A DNA stretch of 49,993 nt. It comes from Klebsiella planticola ATCC 33531 (lineage in GTDB: Bacteria > Pseudomonadota > Gammaproteobacteria > Enterobacterales > Enterobacteriaceae). Under the pieces are notes generated by a model. It saw only the letters and a program-made list of their open reading frames with translations. It did no database searches and was not told the DNA's origin. Numbering within the stretch: position 1 is the stretch's first letter; each line of letters begins with the position of its first letter. Positions 26,328 to 40,248 of this stretch are shown piece by piece. The position numbers and the translations under genes are program-made. The stretch is from contig NZ_JMPP01000015.1 of assembly GCF_000735435.1 (NCBI RefSeq), forward strand, positions 1 to 49,993, written 5' to 3'.

Positions 26328-27508
26328 TGGGAGGCCGCCGCCGCATTGTGCTGGCGGTGGCGGGAGACGAAGCCAAGGATTAAGCACATCACAAAGACGA
26401 CGGCGTAGAGGCCGTTAGCGGTGTGCAGCGCTGCCAGCGGGCCGCTGGCAGCCACAATCGGACCGGTCACCACGAAGGTCAGCATTGTGCCGATGGTGCC
26501 GCAGGTCAGTACAAAGTTCACCAGTTTCGGCGACGCGACTTTGGTTTGTAGCGAACCCAGCGTAATAAGCGAGGTGTAAATCGCGCTGGAGAAGAAGCCG
26601 AGGGTCAGAATAAACCACGGCATATGCTCCGGTGAACCGTTGATGAACAGGTACATCAGCACGGTGGCGAGACCAGCCAGGACGGTCAGGATCCGCTGCA
26701 GGTCGAAGAAGCGCAGGATGAAGCTGAACGACCACATGCCAATCATGTACGACATCCAGAAATCACTCACCAGCTTACCGCCATCGGCCAGGCTCATGCC
26801 CAGGGTCTTGGCATACTCCGGTACCCAGGAGATAAAGCCCAGCTGACCGAGGATGTAGCACAGCGCCGCAATGGCGAGGAACAGCACGCCGATGCCCCAT
26901 TTTTCTTTCACGACCGGCTGGTTGTCCTGCTGCCCTTTTTTGCCAAGAACCGGGAACTCACAGCCGAAGGTCAGAATAAAGATGGCAACGTAGACCAGAC
27001 CAATGCAGGCATAAACCCAGTACCACTCAATGCTGCGGGCCAACAGGAATGCGGCGACCATCGGGAAGATCATCCCCGCCATGCTGAAGAAGGAGTCGGT
27101 AAACAGCAGACGCGCGCCACGCTGGCGGCCTTCATACATGTGGGTGATCAGGAAGGTCCCGATCGACATGGTGATCCCGCTGACCAGTCCCAGAACGAAC
27201 ATGGACGCGGAGAACAGAGCCAGGCTGTGGCTAAACATCAGCCCGGCAACGGCCAGTACCATCAGAATGAAGCCAAAACGCAGCTGGGTTTTCAGCGGCA
27301 CAATTTCCATCAGCCAGGCGTTCAGGAAGATAGAGATCAGGATACCGGCGTTGAGGAAAGTAAAGGTGTTGCTCATGCTGGAGACGGGCAAATGGAAATA
27401 ATCGGCGATATTTCCCATCACCATTCCGGTGACGATCACCAGCGCGCCGGTGAGGGCGTAGGAAAAGAAGCTGATCCATGTGAGCTTGATACGATTGCTG
27501 TTAGTCAT
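26324..27508 (-). CDS. tsgA: TsgA, major facilitator superfamily transporter
   Basis: Twelve-helix inner-membrane MFS protein of 394 aa (E. coli 393). Its substrate is not established to my knowledge; the name comes from a Salmonella gene. Hydrophobic segments recur throughout, beginning with [20 protein letters not shown], and there is a cytoplasmic central loop around [14 protein letters not shown]. In E. coli it neighbours nirB directly; here codA has come between them, convergent and overlapping by 3 bases at the stop codons. A PurR-like box about 75 bp upstream suggests purine-linked control. Confidence 0.92.
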   Translation of the reverse strand: MTNSNRIKLTWISFFSYALTGALVIVTGMVMGNIADYFHLPVSSMSNTFTFLNAGILISIFLNAWLMEIVPLKTQLRFGFILMVLAVAGLMFSHSLALFSASMFVLGLVSGITMSIGTFLITHMYEGRQRGARLLFTDSFFSMAGMIFPMVAAFLLARSIEWYWVYACIGLVYVAIFILTFGCEFPVLGKKGQQDNQPVVKEKWGIGVLFLAIAALCYILGQLGFISWVPEYAKTLGMSLADGGKLVSDFWMSYMIGMWSFSFILRFFDLQRILTVLAGLATVLMYLFINGSPEHMPWFILTLGFFSSAIYTSLITLGSLQTKVASPKLVNFVLTCGTIGTMLTFVVTGPIVAASGPLAALHTANGLYAVVFVMCLILGFVSRHRQHNAAAASH

Positions 27509-27583
27509 GACTGGCCTGTGAATAGAAATGTAAAGCGCATTGACTGCGCCAGGGCGGACAGATTTTATTCATTCGAGTGATGT

Positions 27584-27599
27584 AAGCAAACGTTTATTA
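27584..27599 (-). promoter_or_regulatory. Candidate PurR box upstream of tsgA
   Basis: AAGCAAACGTTTATTA shares the core GCAAACGTTT with the PurR consensus (ACGCAAACGTTTTCNT), about 12 of 15 defined positions. It lies in the tsgA promoter region. This is a by-eye match and one outer half-site is poor. Confidence 0.4.
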
Positions 27600-27628
27600 T
27601 GCAATGAAATGCTTTTTGCATAGATTAG

Positions 27629-27644
27629 TGTGATTTGGATCGCT
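27629..27644 (+). promoter_or_regulatory. Candidate CRP site upstream of ppiA
   Basis: TGTGA-TTTGGA-TCGCT matches CRP at 8 of 10 core positions. The E. coli ppiA gene is controlled by CRP with CytR. The site lies about 150 bp before the ppiA start, also between ppiA and divergent tsgA, so it could serve either. Confidence 0.5.
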
Positions 27645-27775
27645 TTTATTGATCGCGCTGGTCAAGGCGTGCGCCGTAACAACTGTTTCAGCTACGTAAA
27701 ATTAGGTAAAAGGCTGGCCCAGGATGCAAAGGCTCTTTAGAATCAAAGCACTTGCTTTTTATTCTGCTCCGTTAA

Positions 27776-28354
<579 letters not shown>

Positions 28355-28461
28355 GCCTTTCTGTGCGCGGGTAACATCGCCCGCGCCACATCGGCCTCTC
28401 TGCGTAACCCGAAATTGCTGCTTATACTTGTGGCAAACAGGGGACGATAAGGGAGGCGACC

Positions 28462-28629
28462 ATGCGTTCACTCACCGATAAGCAAAAATCCCAACTCTGG
28501 GAACAGACCCGCAATGTGAATTTTCAGGCCAGCCGTCGCCTTGAGGGCGCAGCGATCCCGCTGGTGACGCTGACTGCCGAACAAGCGCTGGCGCGTGTCG
28601 CCGAGATCAGGAGGCGTCATGAGCAGTAA
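28462..28629 (+). CDS. yhfG: YhfG, small antitoxin-like partner of Fic
   Basis: A 55-aa protein immediately before fic; its ATG follows GGGAGG. In E. coli the homologous YhfG binds Fic as a class I Fic inhibitor. The inhibitory helix motif (S/T)xxxE(G/N) is intact here as SRRLEG at residues 24-29. The rest begins [15 protein letters not shown] and ends RRRHEQ. The final 11 bases overlap the fic start, and the fic ribosome-binding site AGGAGG lies inside the yhfG coding sequence, so the two are coupled. Confidence 0.9.
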   Translation: MRSLTDKQKSQLWEQTRNVNFQASRRLEGAAIPLVTLTAEQALARVAEIRRRHEQ

Positions 28630-29209
28630 ATATGGCGACGATCGCGACCCTTACCTCTACCCTGCGCTCAATGTGATGCGTAACCGTCTCGGCATTCGTC
28701 AGGCGCAGCGGCTGGAGCAAACGGCCTGGGAAATCACCTCCCTGCGTGCGGCGACGCTGCCGCTGGGACCGCGTGGCCGCGGGCTACCTTACCTCTGTTT
28801 CATTCATCATCAGCTGTATCAGGATATCTTCGACTGGGCGGGGCAATTCAGAGAAGTCGATATCTATCAGGGTGATACCCCTTTCTGTCATTTTGCGTGG
28901 ATTGAGAAAGAGGGCAATGCGCTGATGCGGGCGCTGGAGGACGAGGACTATCTCAGCGGAATCAGCCGCGCGACGTTTGTCACGCGTCTGAGCTGGTACT
29001 ACGGGGAAATCAACGTCCTGCACCCGTTTCGCGTCGGTAGCGGCCTGGTTCAGCGGATTTTCTTTGAACAGTTGGCTCTTCACGCCGGGTTTGTGCTCGA
29101 CTGGCGGGATATCGACCCCGATACCTGGAGCCAGGCTAACCAGCTGGGGGCGATGGGCGATCCCGAACCCCTTGAGCGGATCTTTCGCAAAGTGGTAAGC
29201 GAAGCGTGA
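28619..29209 (+). CDS. fic: Fic-domain protein with a degenerate active-site motif
   Basis: Fic proteins transfer AMP or similar groups to target side chains using HPFx(D/E)GNGRxxR. Here the motif reads [15 protein letters not shown]. The catalytic histidine is kept, but the acidic residue is V, the N is S, and the R after GxG is L. The E. coli Fic carries a very similar altered motif as I recall it. Start ATG 28619 ([15 protein letters not shown]) has AGGAGG just upstream and gives 196 aa, in line with E. coli. pabA follows 44 bp later on the same strand. Enzymatic activity is doubtful from sequence, while retention of yhfG suggests the pair still has a role. Confidence 0.92.
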   Translation: MSSKYGDDRDPYLYPALNVMRNRLGIRQAQRLEQTAWEITSLRAATLPLGPRGRGLPYLCFIHHQLYQDIFDWAGQFREVDIYQGDTPFCHFAWIEKEGNALMRALEDEDYLSGISRATFVTRLSWYYGEINVLHPFRVGSGLVQRIFFEQLALHAGFVLDWRDIDPDTWSQANQLGAMGDPEPLERIFRKVVSEA

Positions 29210-29253
29210 GAATCTGAGTAGAATAGCCCGGTTTTATTCTTTCCGGAGCCGCT

Positions 29254-29817
29254 ATGATCCTGCTTATCGACAACTATGATTCTTTCACCTGGAACTTGTA
29301 CCAGTACTTCTGTGAACTGGGGGCGGAAGTGCTGGTCAGGCGTAATGATGAGCTGACGCTTGAGGAGATAGCGGCGTTGCTGCCGGAGAAAATCGTGATC
29401 TCTCCCGGGCCCTGTACACCAAATGAGTCAGGCATTTCGCTGGCGGTGATTGCCCGTTATGCCGGTCAGATTCCGCTGCTGGGCGTTTGTCTTGGCCATC
29501 AGGCTATCGCCCAGGTCTTTGGGGCCACTATCGTGAGAGCGGCGAAAGTGATGCACGGCAAGACTTCCCCCATCCATCATAACGGGCAGGGGGTCTTTCA
29601 GGGGCTGAATAATCCGCTGACCGTCACTCGCTACCACTCTCTGCTGATTGATCCCGCGACGCTTCCCGAATGTTTTGAGGTGACGGCCCGCAGCGAAAGC
29701 GGGGAGATTATGGCCATTCGCCATCGGGAGTGGGATCTCGAAGGGGTACAGTTCCACCCGGAGAGTATTCTCAGCGAGCAGGGACATCAGCTGCTGGCAA
29801 ACTTCCTCAACCGGTGA
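29254..29817 (+). CDS. pabA: Aminodeoxychorismate synthase glutaminase subunit
   Basis: Releases ammonia from glutamine for PabB in making 4-amino-4-deoxychorismate, the precursor of p-aminobenzoate and folate. It is a class I glutamine amidotransferase: the nucleophile cysteine lies in [11 protein letters not shown] near residue 79, and the His/Glu pair in QFHPES near the C-terminus. VISPGPCTP is the oxyanion segment. The 187 aa equal E. coli PabA. It lies between fic and argD as in E. coli. Confidence 0.97.
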   Translation: MILLIDNYDSFTWNLYQYFCELGAEVLVRRNDELTLEEIAALLPEKIVISPGPCTPNESGISLAVIARYAGQIPLLGVCLGHQAIAQVFGATIVRAAKVMHGKTSPIHHNGQGVFQGLNNPLTVTRYHSLLIDPATLPECFEVTARSESGEIMAIRHREWDLEGVQFHPESILSEQGHQLLANFLNR

Positions 29818-29854
29818 TTTGTAGTTGCCATTGACTGATTTTTTATGCATATTT

Positions 29855-29872
29855 TGTGATTATATTATCACA
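29855..29872 (+). promoter_or_regulatory. 18-bp inverted repeat before argD, candidate ArgR box
   Basis: TGTGATTATATTATCACA is a near-palindrome 35 bp before the argD start. It fits the 18-bp ARG box layout (TGAAT-W4-ATTCA) with 7 of 10 core matches. It also resembles a CRP site (TGTGA...TCACA) but with an 8-base spacer instead of 6. argD is arginine-repressed in enterics, which favours ArgR. Confidence 0.55.
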
Positions 29873-29879
29873 ATAATGA

Positions 29880-33195
<3,316 letters not shown>

Positions 33196-33202
33196 AGAGG
33201 GA

Positions 33203-33241
33203 AAACAAAAACGGCGTGTTGCGCAAGCAACACGCCGTTTT
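33203..33241. terminator. crp terminator
   Basis: A perfect 15-bp stem, AAAACGGCGTGTTGC (33208-33222) with its complement at 33227-33241 around GCAA, lies just beyond the leftward crp stop. AAAA at 33202-33205 provides further U residues for the leftward transcript. Confidence 0.92.
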
Positions 33242-33247
33242 ATCGAC

Positions 33248-33880
33248 TTAACGCGTACCGTATACGACGATAGTTTTACCGTGTGCGGAGATCAGGTTCT
33301 GATCTTCCAGCATCTTCAGGATACGGCCAACGGTTTCGCGGGAACAGCCAACGATCTGACCAATTTCCTGACGGGTAATTTTAATTTGCATACCATCAGG
33401 GTGGGTCATCGCATCCGGCTGTTTTGCCAGGTTCAACAGCGTCTGAGCGATGCGCCCGGTGACGTCGAGGAAGGCAAGGTTACCCACTTTTTCTGAGGTC
33501 ACCTGCAGACGGCGAGCCATCTGCGACGACAGGCGCATCAGGATATCCGGGTTAACCTGAATGAGCTGACGGAATTTTTTGTAGGAGATTTCGGCCACTT
33601 CACATGCGGTTTTCGCACGTACCCAGGCGCTACGCTCCTGGCCTTCTTCAAACAAGCCTAATTCACCGATGAAATCGCCCTGGTTGAGGTAAGAGAGGAT
33701 CATCTCTTTACCTTCTTCATCCTTGATGAGCACAGCCACAGAGCCTTTGACGATGTAGTACAACGTTTCTGCTTTTTCACCCTGGTGGATCAGCGTGCTT
33801 TTAGATGGGTACTTATGAATGTGGCAATGAGACAAGAACCATTCGAGGGTAGGGTCTGTTTGCGGTTTGCCAAGCACCAT
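33248..33880 (-). CDS. crp: cAMP receptor protein, global regulator
   Basis: cAMP-dependent dimeric transcription factor for carbon catabolite control. The 210 aa are virtually the E. coli sequence. The cAMP pocket shows [18 protein letters not shown] with the phosphate-binding GEL and R-S. The C-terminal helix-turn-helix is [21 protein letters not shown], with R180, E181 and R185 as DNA-contact residues. The activating-region lysines and the AR1 loop around 156-164 (KQPDAMTHP) are present. Divergent yhfA lies 305 bp away. Confidence 0.99.
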   Translation of the reverse strand: MVLGKPQTDPTLEWFLSHCHIHKYPSKSTLIHQGEKAETLYYIVKGSVAVLIKDEEGKEMILSYLNQGDFIGELGLFEEGQERSAWVRAKTACEVAEISYKKFRQLIQVNPDILMRLSSQMARRLQVTSEKVGNLAFLDVTGRIAQTLLNLAKQPDAMTHPDGMQIKITRQEIGQIVGCSRETVGRILKMLEDQNLISAHGKTIVVYGTR

Positions 33881-34185
33881 GCGCGGTTATCCTCTGTTAT
33901 AAGCTATCTCCGGGTGCCGACACTACACGGCATCCGGGCATGCAATCGTATTGTTTCCCTATGCCTGGGAAACGGCTGGTGAGTTTTCTTCAGCCTGTAA
34001 TGTGAACTCCTCTGCATACATGCAGTACATCAATGTAATACTGTAGCATCCCGACTGTTTTAGCATAGCTTTTGCCGCATGTCTCCTGGTGTCTCGCTTC
34101 AGCATGATGCAGGTCGCCTTCCGTTGCGAGAATTGTTATGTACGCGTAATCTGTCAGGAAAATTGCAACCTCGGAGTTAAATTTT
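33881..34185. other. Divergent crp-yhfA control region (305 bp)
   Basis: It holds the crp promoter and autoregulatory CRP site (34001-34016) and the promoter of yhfA, whose ATG follows CGGAG. The sequence around TACTGTAGCATCCCGACTG (34039-34057) matches my recollection of the E. coli crp promoter. No ORF is supported. Confidence 0.7.
34001..34016. promoter_or_regulatory. CRP autoregulatory site in the crp leader
   Basis: TGTGA-ACTCCT-CTGCA corresponds to the E. coli CRP site within the crp transcribed leader (TGTGA-CGTCCT-TTGCA). One half is perfect and the other weak, as in E. coli. It lies about 125 bp upstream of the crp start codon. Confidence 0.75.
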
Positions 34186-34590
34186 ATGCAAGCTCGTGTG
34201 AAATGGGTTGAAGGGTTAACCTTCATCGGAGAGTCGGCGTCAGGTCACCAGATTCTGATGGACGGCAACTCCGGAGATAAAGCGCCAAGCCCAATGGAGA
34301 TGGTGCTGATGGCGGCGGGCGGATGTAGCGCGATCGATGTCGTGTCTATTTTGCAGAAAGGTCGTCACAACGTGACCAACTGTGAAGTCAAGCTGACGTC
34401 TGAACGTCGGGAAGAGGCGCCGCGCCTGTTTACCCATATCAACATGCATTTTATCGTCACCGGTAAGGAGCTGAAAGAGGCGGCCGTTTCCCGTGCGGTG
34501 GATCTGTCGGCGGAGAAATACTGCTCGGTGGCGCTGATGCTGCAAAAAGCGGTGAATATCACCCACACCTATGAAGTGGTGGAAGGCTAA
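34186..34590 (+). CDS. yhfA: YhfA, OsmC/Ohr-family protein
   Basis: Small OsmC-type protein, 134 aa as in E. coli. OsmC relatives reduce hydroperoxides through two cysteines, and both family cysteines are visible here: one in AAGGCSAIDVVS near residue 47 and one in EKYCSVALML near residue 107. The E. coli protein's physiological substrate is not established to my knowledge. It is divergent from crp and ends at a strong bidirectional terminator. Confidence 0.92.
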   Translation: MQARVKWVEGLTFIGESASGHQILMDGNSGDKAPSPMEMVLMAAGGCSAIDVVSILQKGRHNVTNCEVKLTSERREEAPRLFTHINMHFIVTGKELKEAAVSRAVDLSAEKYCSVALMLQKAVNITHTYEVVEG

Positions 34591-34647
34591 GCAGCCTTCC
34601 CGGAGAGCGGCGCAAACGCCTTATCCGGGAGCCGTGAGTGAAGGACG

Positions 34648-34684
34648 AAAACCCCGCTTAGCGCCAGGCGCTCGGGGTTTTTTA
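34648..34684. terminator. Bidirectional terminator between yhfA and prkB
   Basis: AAAACCCCG (34648-34656) pairs with CGGGGTTTT (34673-34681), enclosing a smaller GCGCC/GGCGC stem, and is followed by TTT. The flanking A and T runs serve rightward yhfA and leftward prkB. Confidence 0.88.
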
Positions 34685-34690
34685 ACGTGG

Positions 34691-35560
34691 TTAACTGATT
34701 TTCTTCCCTTCCATCAGCCGTTCGACTAGCGGCGTCATGATGAGCTCCATCGCCAGCCCCATTTTCCCGCCAGGCACCACCAGCGTATTGATATGCGAGA
34801 TAAACGACCCCTGCAGCATCGCCAGCAGCCAGGGGAAATCGATATCCTGCAGGTTGCGGAAATGGATCACCACAAAGCTTTCATCCAATGACGGAATGCC
34901 CTTCGCCGCAAACGGGTTGGAGGTGTCGACAGTGGGGACGCGCTGGAAGTTGATATGGGTGCGCGAAAACTGCGGCGTAATGAAGTTGATATAGTCTTCC
35001 ATTGAACGGACCACGGAATCCATCACCGCTTCACGGGAGTGGCCGCGTTCACTGGTATCGCGGATGAGCTTCTGAATCCATTCCAGGTTGACGATAGGCA
35101 CCACGCCGACCAGCAGGTCGACATTCTGCGCGACGTTATACTGCGGCGTAACAACCCCGCCGTGCAGCCCTTCATAAAACAGGACATCGGTCGGTTCCGG
35201 TAGCGGTTGCCACGGTGTGAATGTGCCCGGCACCTGATTCCACGGCACCGCCTCATCATAGGTATGCAAATACTTGCGCGACTGGCCGCTACCGTTACGC
35301 CCGTACTCAAGGAAGGTGTTTTCCAACAGACCGAAGTCGTTGGCTTCCGGACCGAAGTAGCTGATGTGTTTCCCCTGATCGCGCGCTTTGCGGATCGCCA
35401 TGTCCATTTCCGGGCGGGTATAGCGATGGAAGCTGTCGCCTTCCACCTCAGCGGCACGCAGGTTTAGCTGTGCGAAAATTTTACGAAAGGCGAGGCTGGT
35501 GGTCGTGGTTCCCGCGCCGCTGGAGCCCGTGACGGCAATCACCGGATGTTTGGCAGACAT
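34691..35560 (-). CDS. prkB: Phosphoribulokinase-like P-loop kinase PrkB
   Basis: Member of the phosphoribulokinase/uridine kinase family; enteric bacteria lack a Calvin cycle, so its substrate is unclear despite the name. The P-loop GSSGAGTTTT is at residues 12-21, where the usual GK(S/T) lysine is replaced by T, as in the E. coli protein. DSFHRYTRPEMD, YEGLHGGVVTPQYN and RDTSERGHS are further family markers. I use the ATG at 35560 (MSAKHPVIAV), giving 289 aa as in E. coli; the upstream in-frame extension overlaps yheU's stop region and is not supported. Confidence 0.92.
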   Translation of the reverse strand: MSAKHPVIAVTGSSGAGTTTTSLAFRKIFAQLNLRAAEVEGDSFHRYTRPEMDMAIRKARDQGKHISYFGPEANDFGLLENTFLEYGRNGSGQSRKYLHTYDEAVPWNQVPGTFTPWQPLPEPTDVLFYEGLHGGVVTPQYNVAQNVDLLVGVVPIVNLEWIQKLIRDTSERGHSREAVMDSVVRSMEDYINFITPQFSRTHINFQRVPTVDTSNPFAAKGIPSLDESFVVIHFRNLQDIDFPWLLAMLQGSFISHINTLVVPGGKMGLAMELIMTPLVERLMEGKKIS

Positions 35561-35595
35561 AACAACTCCCAGATTAAACGATGTGTGGCGCCGCC

Positions 35596-35814
35596 TTAGC
35601 CGTGAAACTGCTTGCGGGGCATGATGTTGACCGTCTCGTGCAGTTCTGACCACACCAGTACGGCTTCTCCGCTTTTCAATTGCTGTTTGACGTCGGCGAC
35701 TTTATCCGCCAGCGAGCGTTCATGTTCACCATAATCGGTGCCTTCACGCAACACAAAGCTTTCGATCAGGTTATCCAGCGTTTCGGGATCCAGATCGTGC
35801 CAGGGAATAATCAT
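35596..35814 (-). CDS. yheU: YheU, conserved small protein (UPF0270)
   Basis: A 72-aa conserved protein of unknown function. The body [20 protein letters not shown] and the end [14 protein letters not shown] are almost identical to E. coli YheU. The start is the ATG at 35814 ([11 protein letters not shown]), which overlaps the yheT stop by four bases, so yheT-yheU-prkB form a coupled operon. The longer upstream frame has no homologous N-terminus. Confidence 0.9.
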   Translation of the reverse strand: MIIPWHDLDPETLDNLIESFVLREGTDYGEHERSLADKVADVKQQLKSGEAVLVWSELHETVNIMPRKQFHG

Positions 35815-36833
35815 TTTTGTGCTCCCAACCAACGGGTTAACCAGTCCGGGATACGCTTTTCCAGCCACATTTCCGGCTTGCGCAGCGTGCCGCCAACGAA
35901 TCCGACGTGTCCGCCATTTTCTGTCAGCTGATACTCGACGTTTACCGGGAGTTGCTCTTGCGGCGGAATGGAGTGGTGGTCCATAAAAGGATCGTCCTTC
36001 GCATGAATGATCAACGTCGGTTTAGTAATGTCGCTGAGCCGCGGCATTGCGCTACACTGGCGATAGTAGTCCAGCGCATCCGCAAATCCGTGAATCCGGG
36101 CAGTGATCATATCGTCAAACTCGCGGATGCGGCGCATACCTTTGAGCTGGCGCAGATCAACCGGTAGCGAGCCGGGATAGGCTTTCAGCTTACGCGCGGC
36201 GTTGGCCTTTAACAGATTGAGCAGATAACGTTGATAGACCCGGGAAAAGCCCTTGTCCATATGATAGCTGCAGGCTTCGAGCATGAACGGGGCTGAGACA
36301 ATAACCGCGGCATCCAGCGGGACATTATCGCCTTCTTCGGCCAGCAGGCAGCCCAGCATATTGCCGCCCAGCGAATAGCCGACGGCGGCGGTCGGCACCG
36401 CACCCCATTCGCGTTGTAGCCAGTGCAGGAACCAACTGCCATCTTCGGTTTCACCCGAATGATAGATGCGGTTATTGCGATTGGGTTCGCCGCTACAGCC
36501 GCGGAAATGCATCACCACGCCCAGCCAGCCGCGCTGCATGGCTGCATGGATAAGGCCATGAGCATAGGGGCTGTGCAGGCTGCCCTCCAGCCCGTGGAAC
36601 ACGACCAGTCGCGGTTTATGTTGCGCCCCGGCGGGGTCTTCGCTCCACGCCAGATCGACAAAATCACCGTCCGGGAGTTCAAGTCGCTGCCAGTGCGGCG
36701 TGAATCCCAGCTTACGGCGAATCAGGCGCGGCAGCATGGTCTGCAGATGACGATTGCCCACGCCGCGCATAGGGTGAAACTCGCGCGAGTCGTCTTCGGG
36801 GGGCGTCATTTCTGTGGGGGTGATTTCAACCAT
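35811..36833 (-). CDS. yheT: YheT, alpha/beta-hydrolase
   Basis: Putative esterase of the AB-hydrolase YheT family, 340 aa as in E. coli. The nucleophile elbow is GYSLGGN near residue 148. The acid is in [11 protein letters not shown] and the histidine in [22 protein letters not shown] supplies the oxyanion region. I chose ATG 36833 ([11 protein letters not shown]) because it gives the family length; the track upstream adds 15 residues without homologue, and the ribosome-binding site is weak for either start. The natural substrate is unknown. Confidence 0.9.
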   Translation of the reverse strand: MVEITPTEMTPPEDDSREFHPMRGVGNRHLQTMLPRLIRRKLGFTPHWQRLELPDGDFVDLAWSEDPAGAQHKPRLVVFHGLEGSLHSPYAHGLIHAAMQRGWLGVVMHFRGCSGEPNRNNRIYHSGETEDGSWFLHWLQREWGAVPTAAVGYSLGGNMLGCLLAEEGDNVPLDAAVIVSAPFMLEACSYHMDKGFSRVYQRYLLNLLKANAARKLKAYPGSLPVDLRQLKGMRRIREFDDMITARIHGFADALDYYRQCSAMPRLSDITKPTLIIHAKDDPFMDHHSIPPQEQLPVNVEYQLTENGGHVGFVGGTLRKPEMWLEKRIPDWLTRWLGAQK

Positions 36834-37041
36834 AGCACCAGAGCAGTTAATCATCTTATAAAACAGTATACCGCGCATGAAGTGCGCAGGTTATCCAATA
36901 TGTGGTCTTGCGGCCTGCGCTATAGGTTACACGAAATTGAAGCCGGATGAGGACTGCTCTTGCGGGATAAGGATGACCCGCTACCCGGGAGGGCTGGAAG
37001 GGGAAACGGCCCCGCCAGGAGCGAATGGCCGTGGGGCTGGC

Positions 37042-37494
37042 TCAAAACATGCTGTTGCCGCTGGCGGTTTTTTCCGGAACCGTCTGAATAACATCCCAGT
37101 GCTCAACGATCTTGTTCTGCGCATCGAGGCGGAAAATATCGATAATCGCCCGGGTGACGCCCGGCTCGCGGCCGGTGGACGCAACGTGCAGAACGACATA
37201 GTCGCCGTCGACAATCACCCGTTTAATCTCGCTGTGAGAGTCGGGGAATTTCTCTTTCAGAAAGGCGATGAATTGACGAAAGCCTTCAGGCCCATCCTTC
37301 GCGCCAGGATTATGCTGGATATACTCCTGCCCGAGGTAGGTTTTTGCGGCATCAAAGTCTTTATCGTTCAGCGCCTTATTATAAAAAGCGATGACGTTTT
37401 CTTTGTTCTTTAATTCGCTTGCGGTGTAGGCGGCAAAAGCAGAGTGGGTCAGGGCGCAAAGCAGTGAGAGGGAGATGAGCGTTTTTTTTACCAT
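37042..37494 (-). CDS. Secreted SnoaL/NTF2-like protein
   Basis: A 150-aa protein not found at this locus in E. coli K-12. It has a clear signal peptide (residues 1-21, KKTLISLSLLCALTHSAFA then AYTASEL). The rest is a small alpha+beta barrel of the SnoaL-like/NTF2 type: ENVIAFYNKALNDKDFDAA, YIQHNPGAKDGPEGF, DGDYVVLHV and IIDIFRLDAQNKIVEHWDV are the typical segments. Proteins of this type are often annotated as SnoaL-like polyketide cyclase or aldol-type enzymes, but enzymatic activity is unproven. Neighbours yheT and yheS give no functional clue. It appears to be a single-gene unit on the minus strand. Confidence 0.82.
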   Translation of the reverse strand: MVKKTLISLSLLCALTHSAFAAYTASELKNKENVIAFYNKALNDKDFDAAKTYLGQEYIQHNPGAKDGPEGFRQFIAFLKEKFPDSHSEIKRVIVDGDYVVLHVASTGREPGVTRAIIDIFRLDAQNKIVEHWDVIQTVPEKTASGNSMF

Positions 37495-37606
37495 GGCAAT
37501 GCCTCTTCGCAGATGAGTGTTGCGGTTTTTAGCAGGGGAATATCACGGCGTGTTCCCATAACCTGGCGCCGCTGCGTTTATGCCCCCTGCCCGATCATAA
37601 CCGGTC

Positions 37607-39511
<1,905 letters not shown>

Positions 39512-39684
39512 AAGGCGCCGTATGTTCTGACTATGTTAGTTTGTCATTATGATAATGTAATGTGGTAGCAAATTGCTCCACCGGGCCGCAATGGTAGCCC
39601 AAAACGAAGACGATACACAAAGTCATTCTGGTTGCGTCGGGACGCAGCCGTTGTACAGGCCACCAGAAGACGTTCGGGAGGGGA
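39512..39684. other. Divergent yheS-kefG intergenic region
   Basis: 173 bp holding both promoters. It contains an odd-length palindrome CATTATGATAATG (39545-39557). kefG has GGGAGGGGAATG directly at its start. No gene is supported. Confidence 0.5.
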
Positions 39685-40248
39685 ATGATGTCTCAGACAG
39701 CGAAGGTTTTGCTGCTGTATGCCCACCCAGAATCCCAGGATTCCGTGGCCAACCGGGTTTTACTTGAACCGGCTTTACAGTTGCCTAATGTCACCGTGCA
39801 CGATCTCTATGCACACTACCCAGATTTTTTTATCGATATTGCTCACGAGCAGGATCTGTTGCGCCAGCATGAGGTGATTGTTTTCCAGCACCCGCTTTAT
39901 ACGTGGAGCTGCCCGGCATTGCTGAAGGAGTGGCTGGACAGAGTGCTGACCCGCGGCTTTGCCAGCGGCGCCGGAGGGAACCAGCTTGCGGGAAAGTACT
40001 GGCGTAGCGTGATTACCACCGGTGAGCCCGAGAGCGCCTACCGACGCGATGCCAATCGCTATCCCATGAACGACATCCTGCGCCCATTTGAACTGACTGC
40101 CGGCATGTGCCGGATGCACTGGATGAGTCCGATTATTGTCTACTGGGCTCGCCGACAATCGCCTGCCGATCTGAAAAATCACGCGCGTGCTTATCGCGAC
40201 TGGCTGGCTAATCCCATCGCGGCAGGAGGCATAAATGGAGGGCGCTGA
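39685..40248 (+). CDS. kefG: KefG, ancillary subunit of the KefB potassium efflux system
   Basis: Flavodoxin-like quinone-oxidoreductase-type protein required for full KefB activity; the KefF relative binds FMN. The 187 aa (E. coli 184) begin with the first beta strand [12 protein letters not shown] and include [20 protein letters not shown] and [16 protein letters not shown], which correspond to the flavin region. It overlaps kefB by 14 bases, so subunits are coupled. Start codons at 39685 and 39688 (MMSQ) are both possible. Confidence 0.93.
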   Translation: MMSQTAKVLLLYAHPESQDSVANRVLLEPALQLPNVTVHDLYAHYPDFFIDIAHEQDLLRQHEVIVFQHPLYTWSCPALLKEWLDRVLTRGFASGAGGNQLAGKYWRSVITTGEPESAYRRDANRYPMNDILRPFELTAGMCRMHWMSPIIVYWARRQSPADLKNHARAYRDWLANPIAAGGINGGR

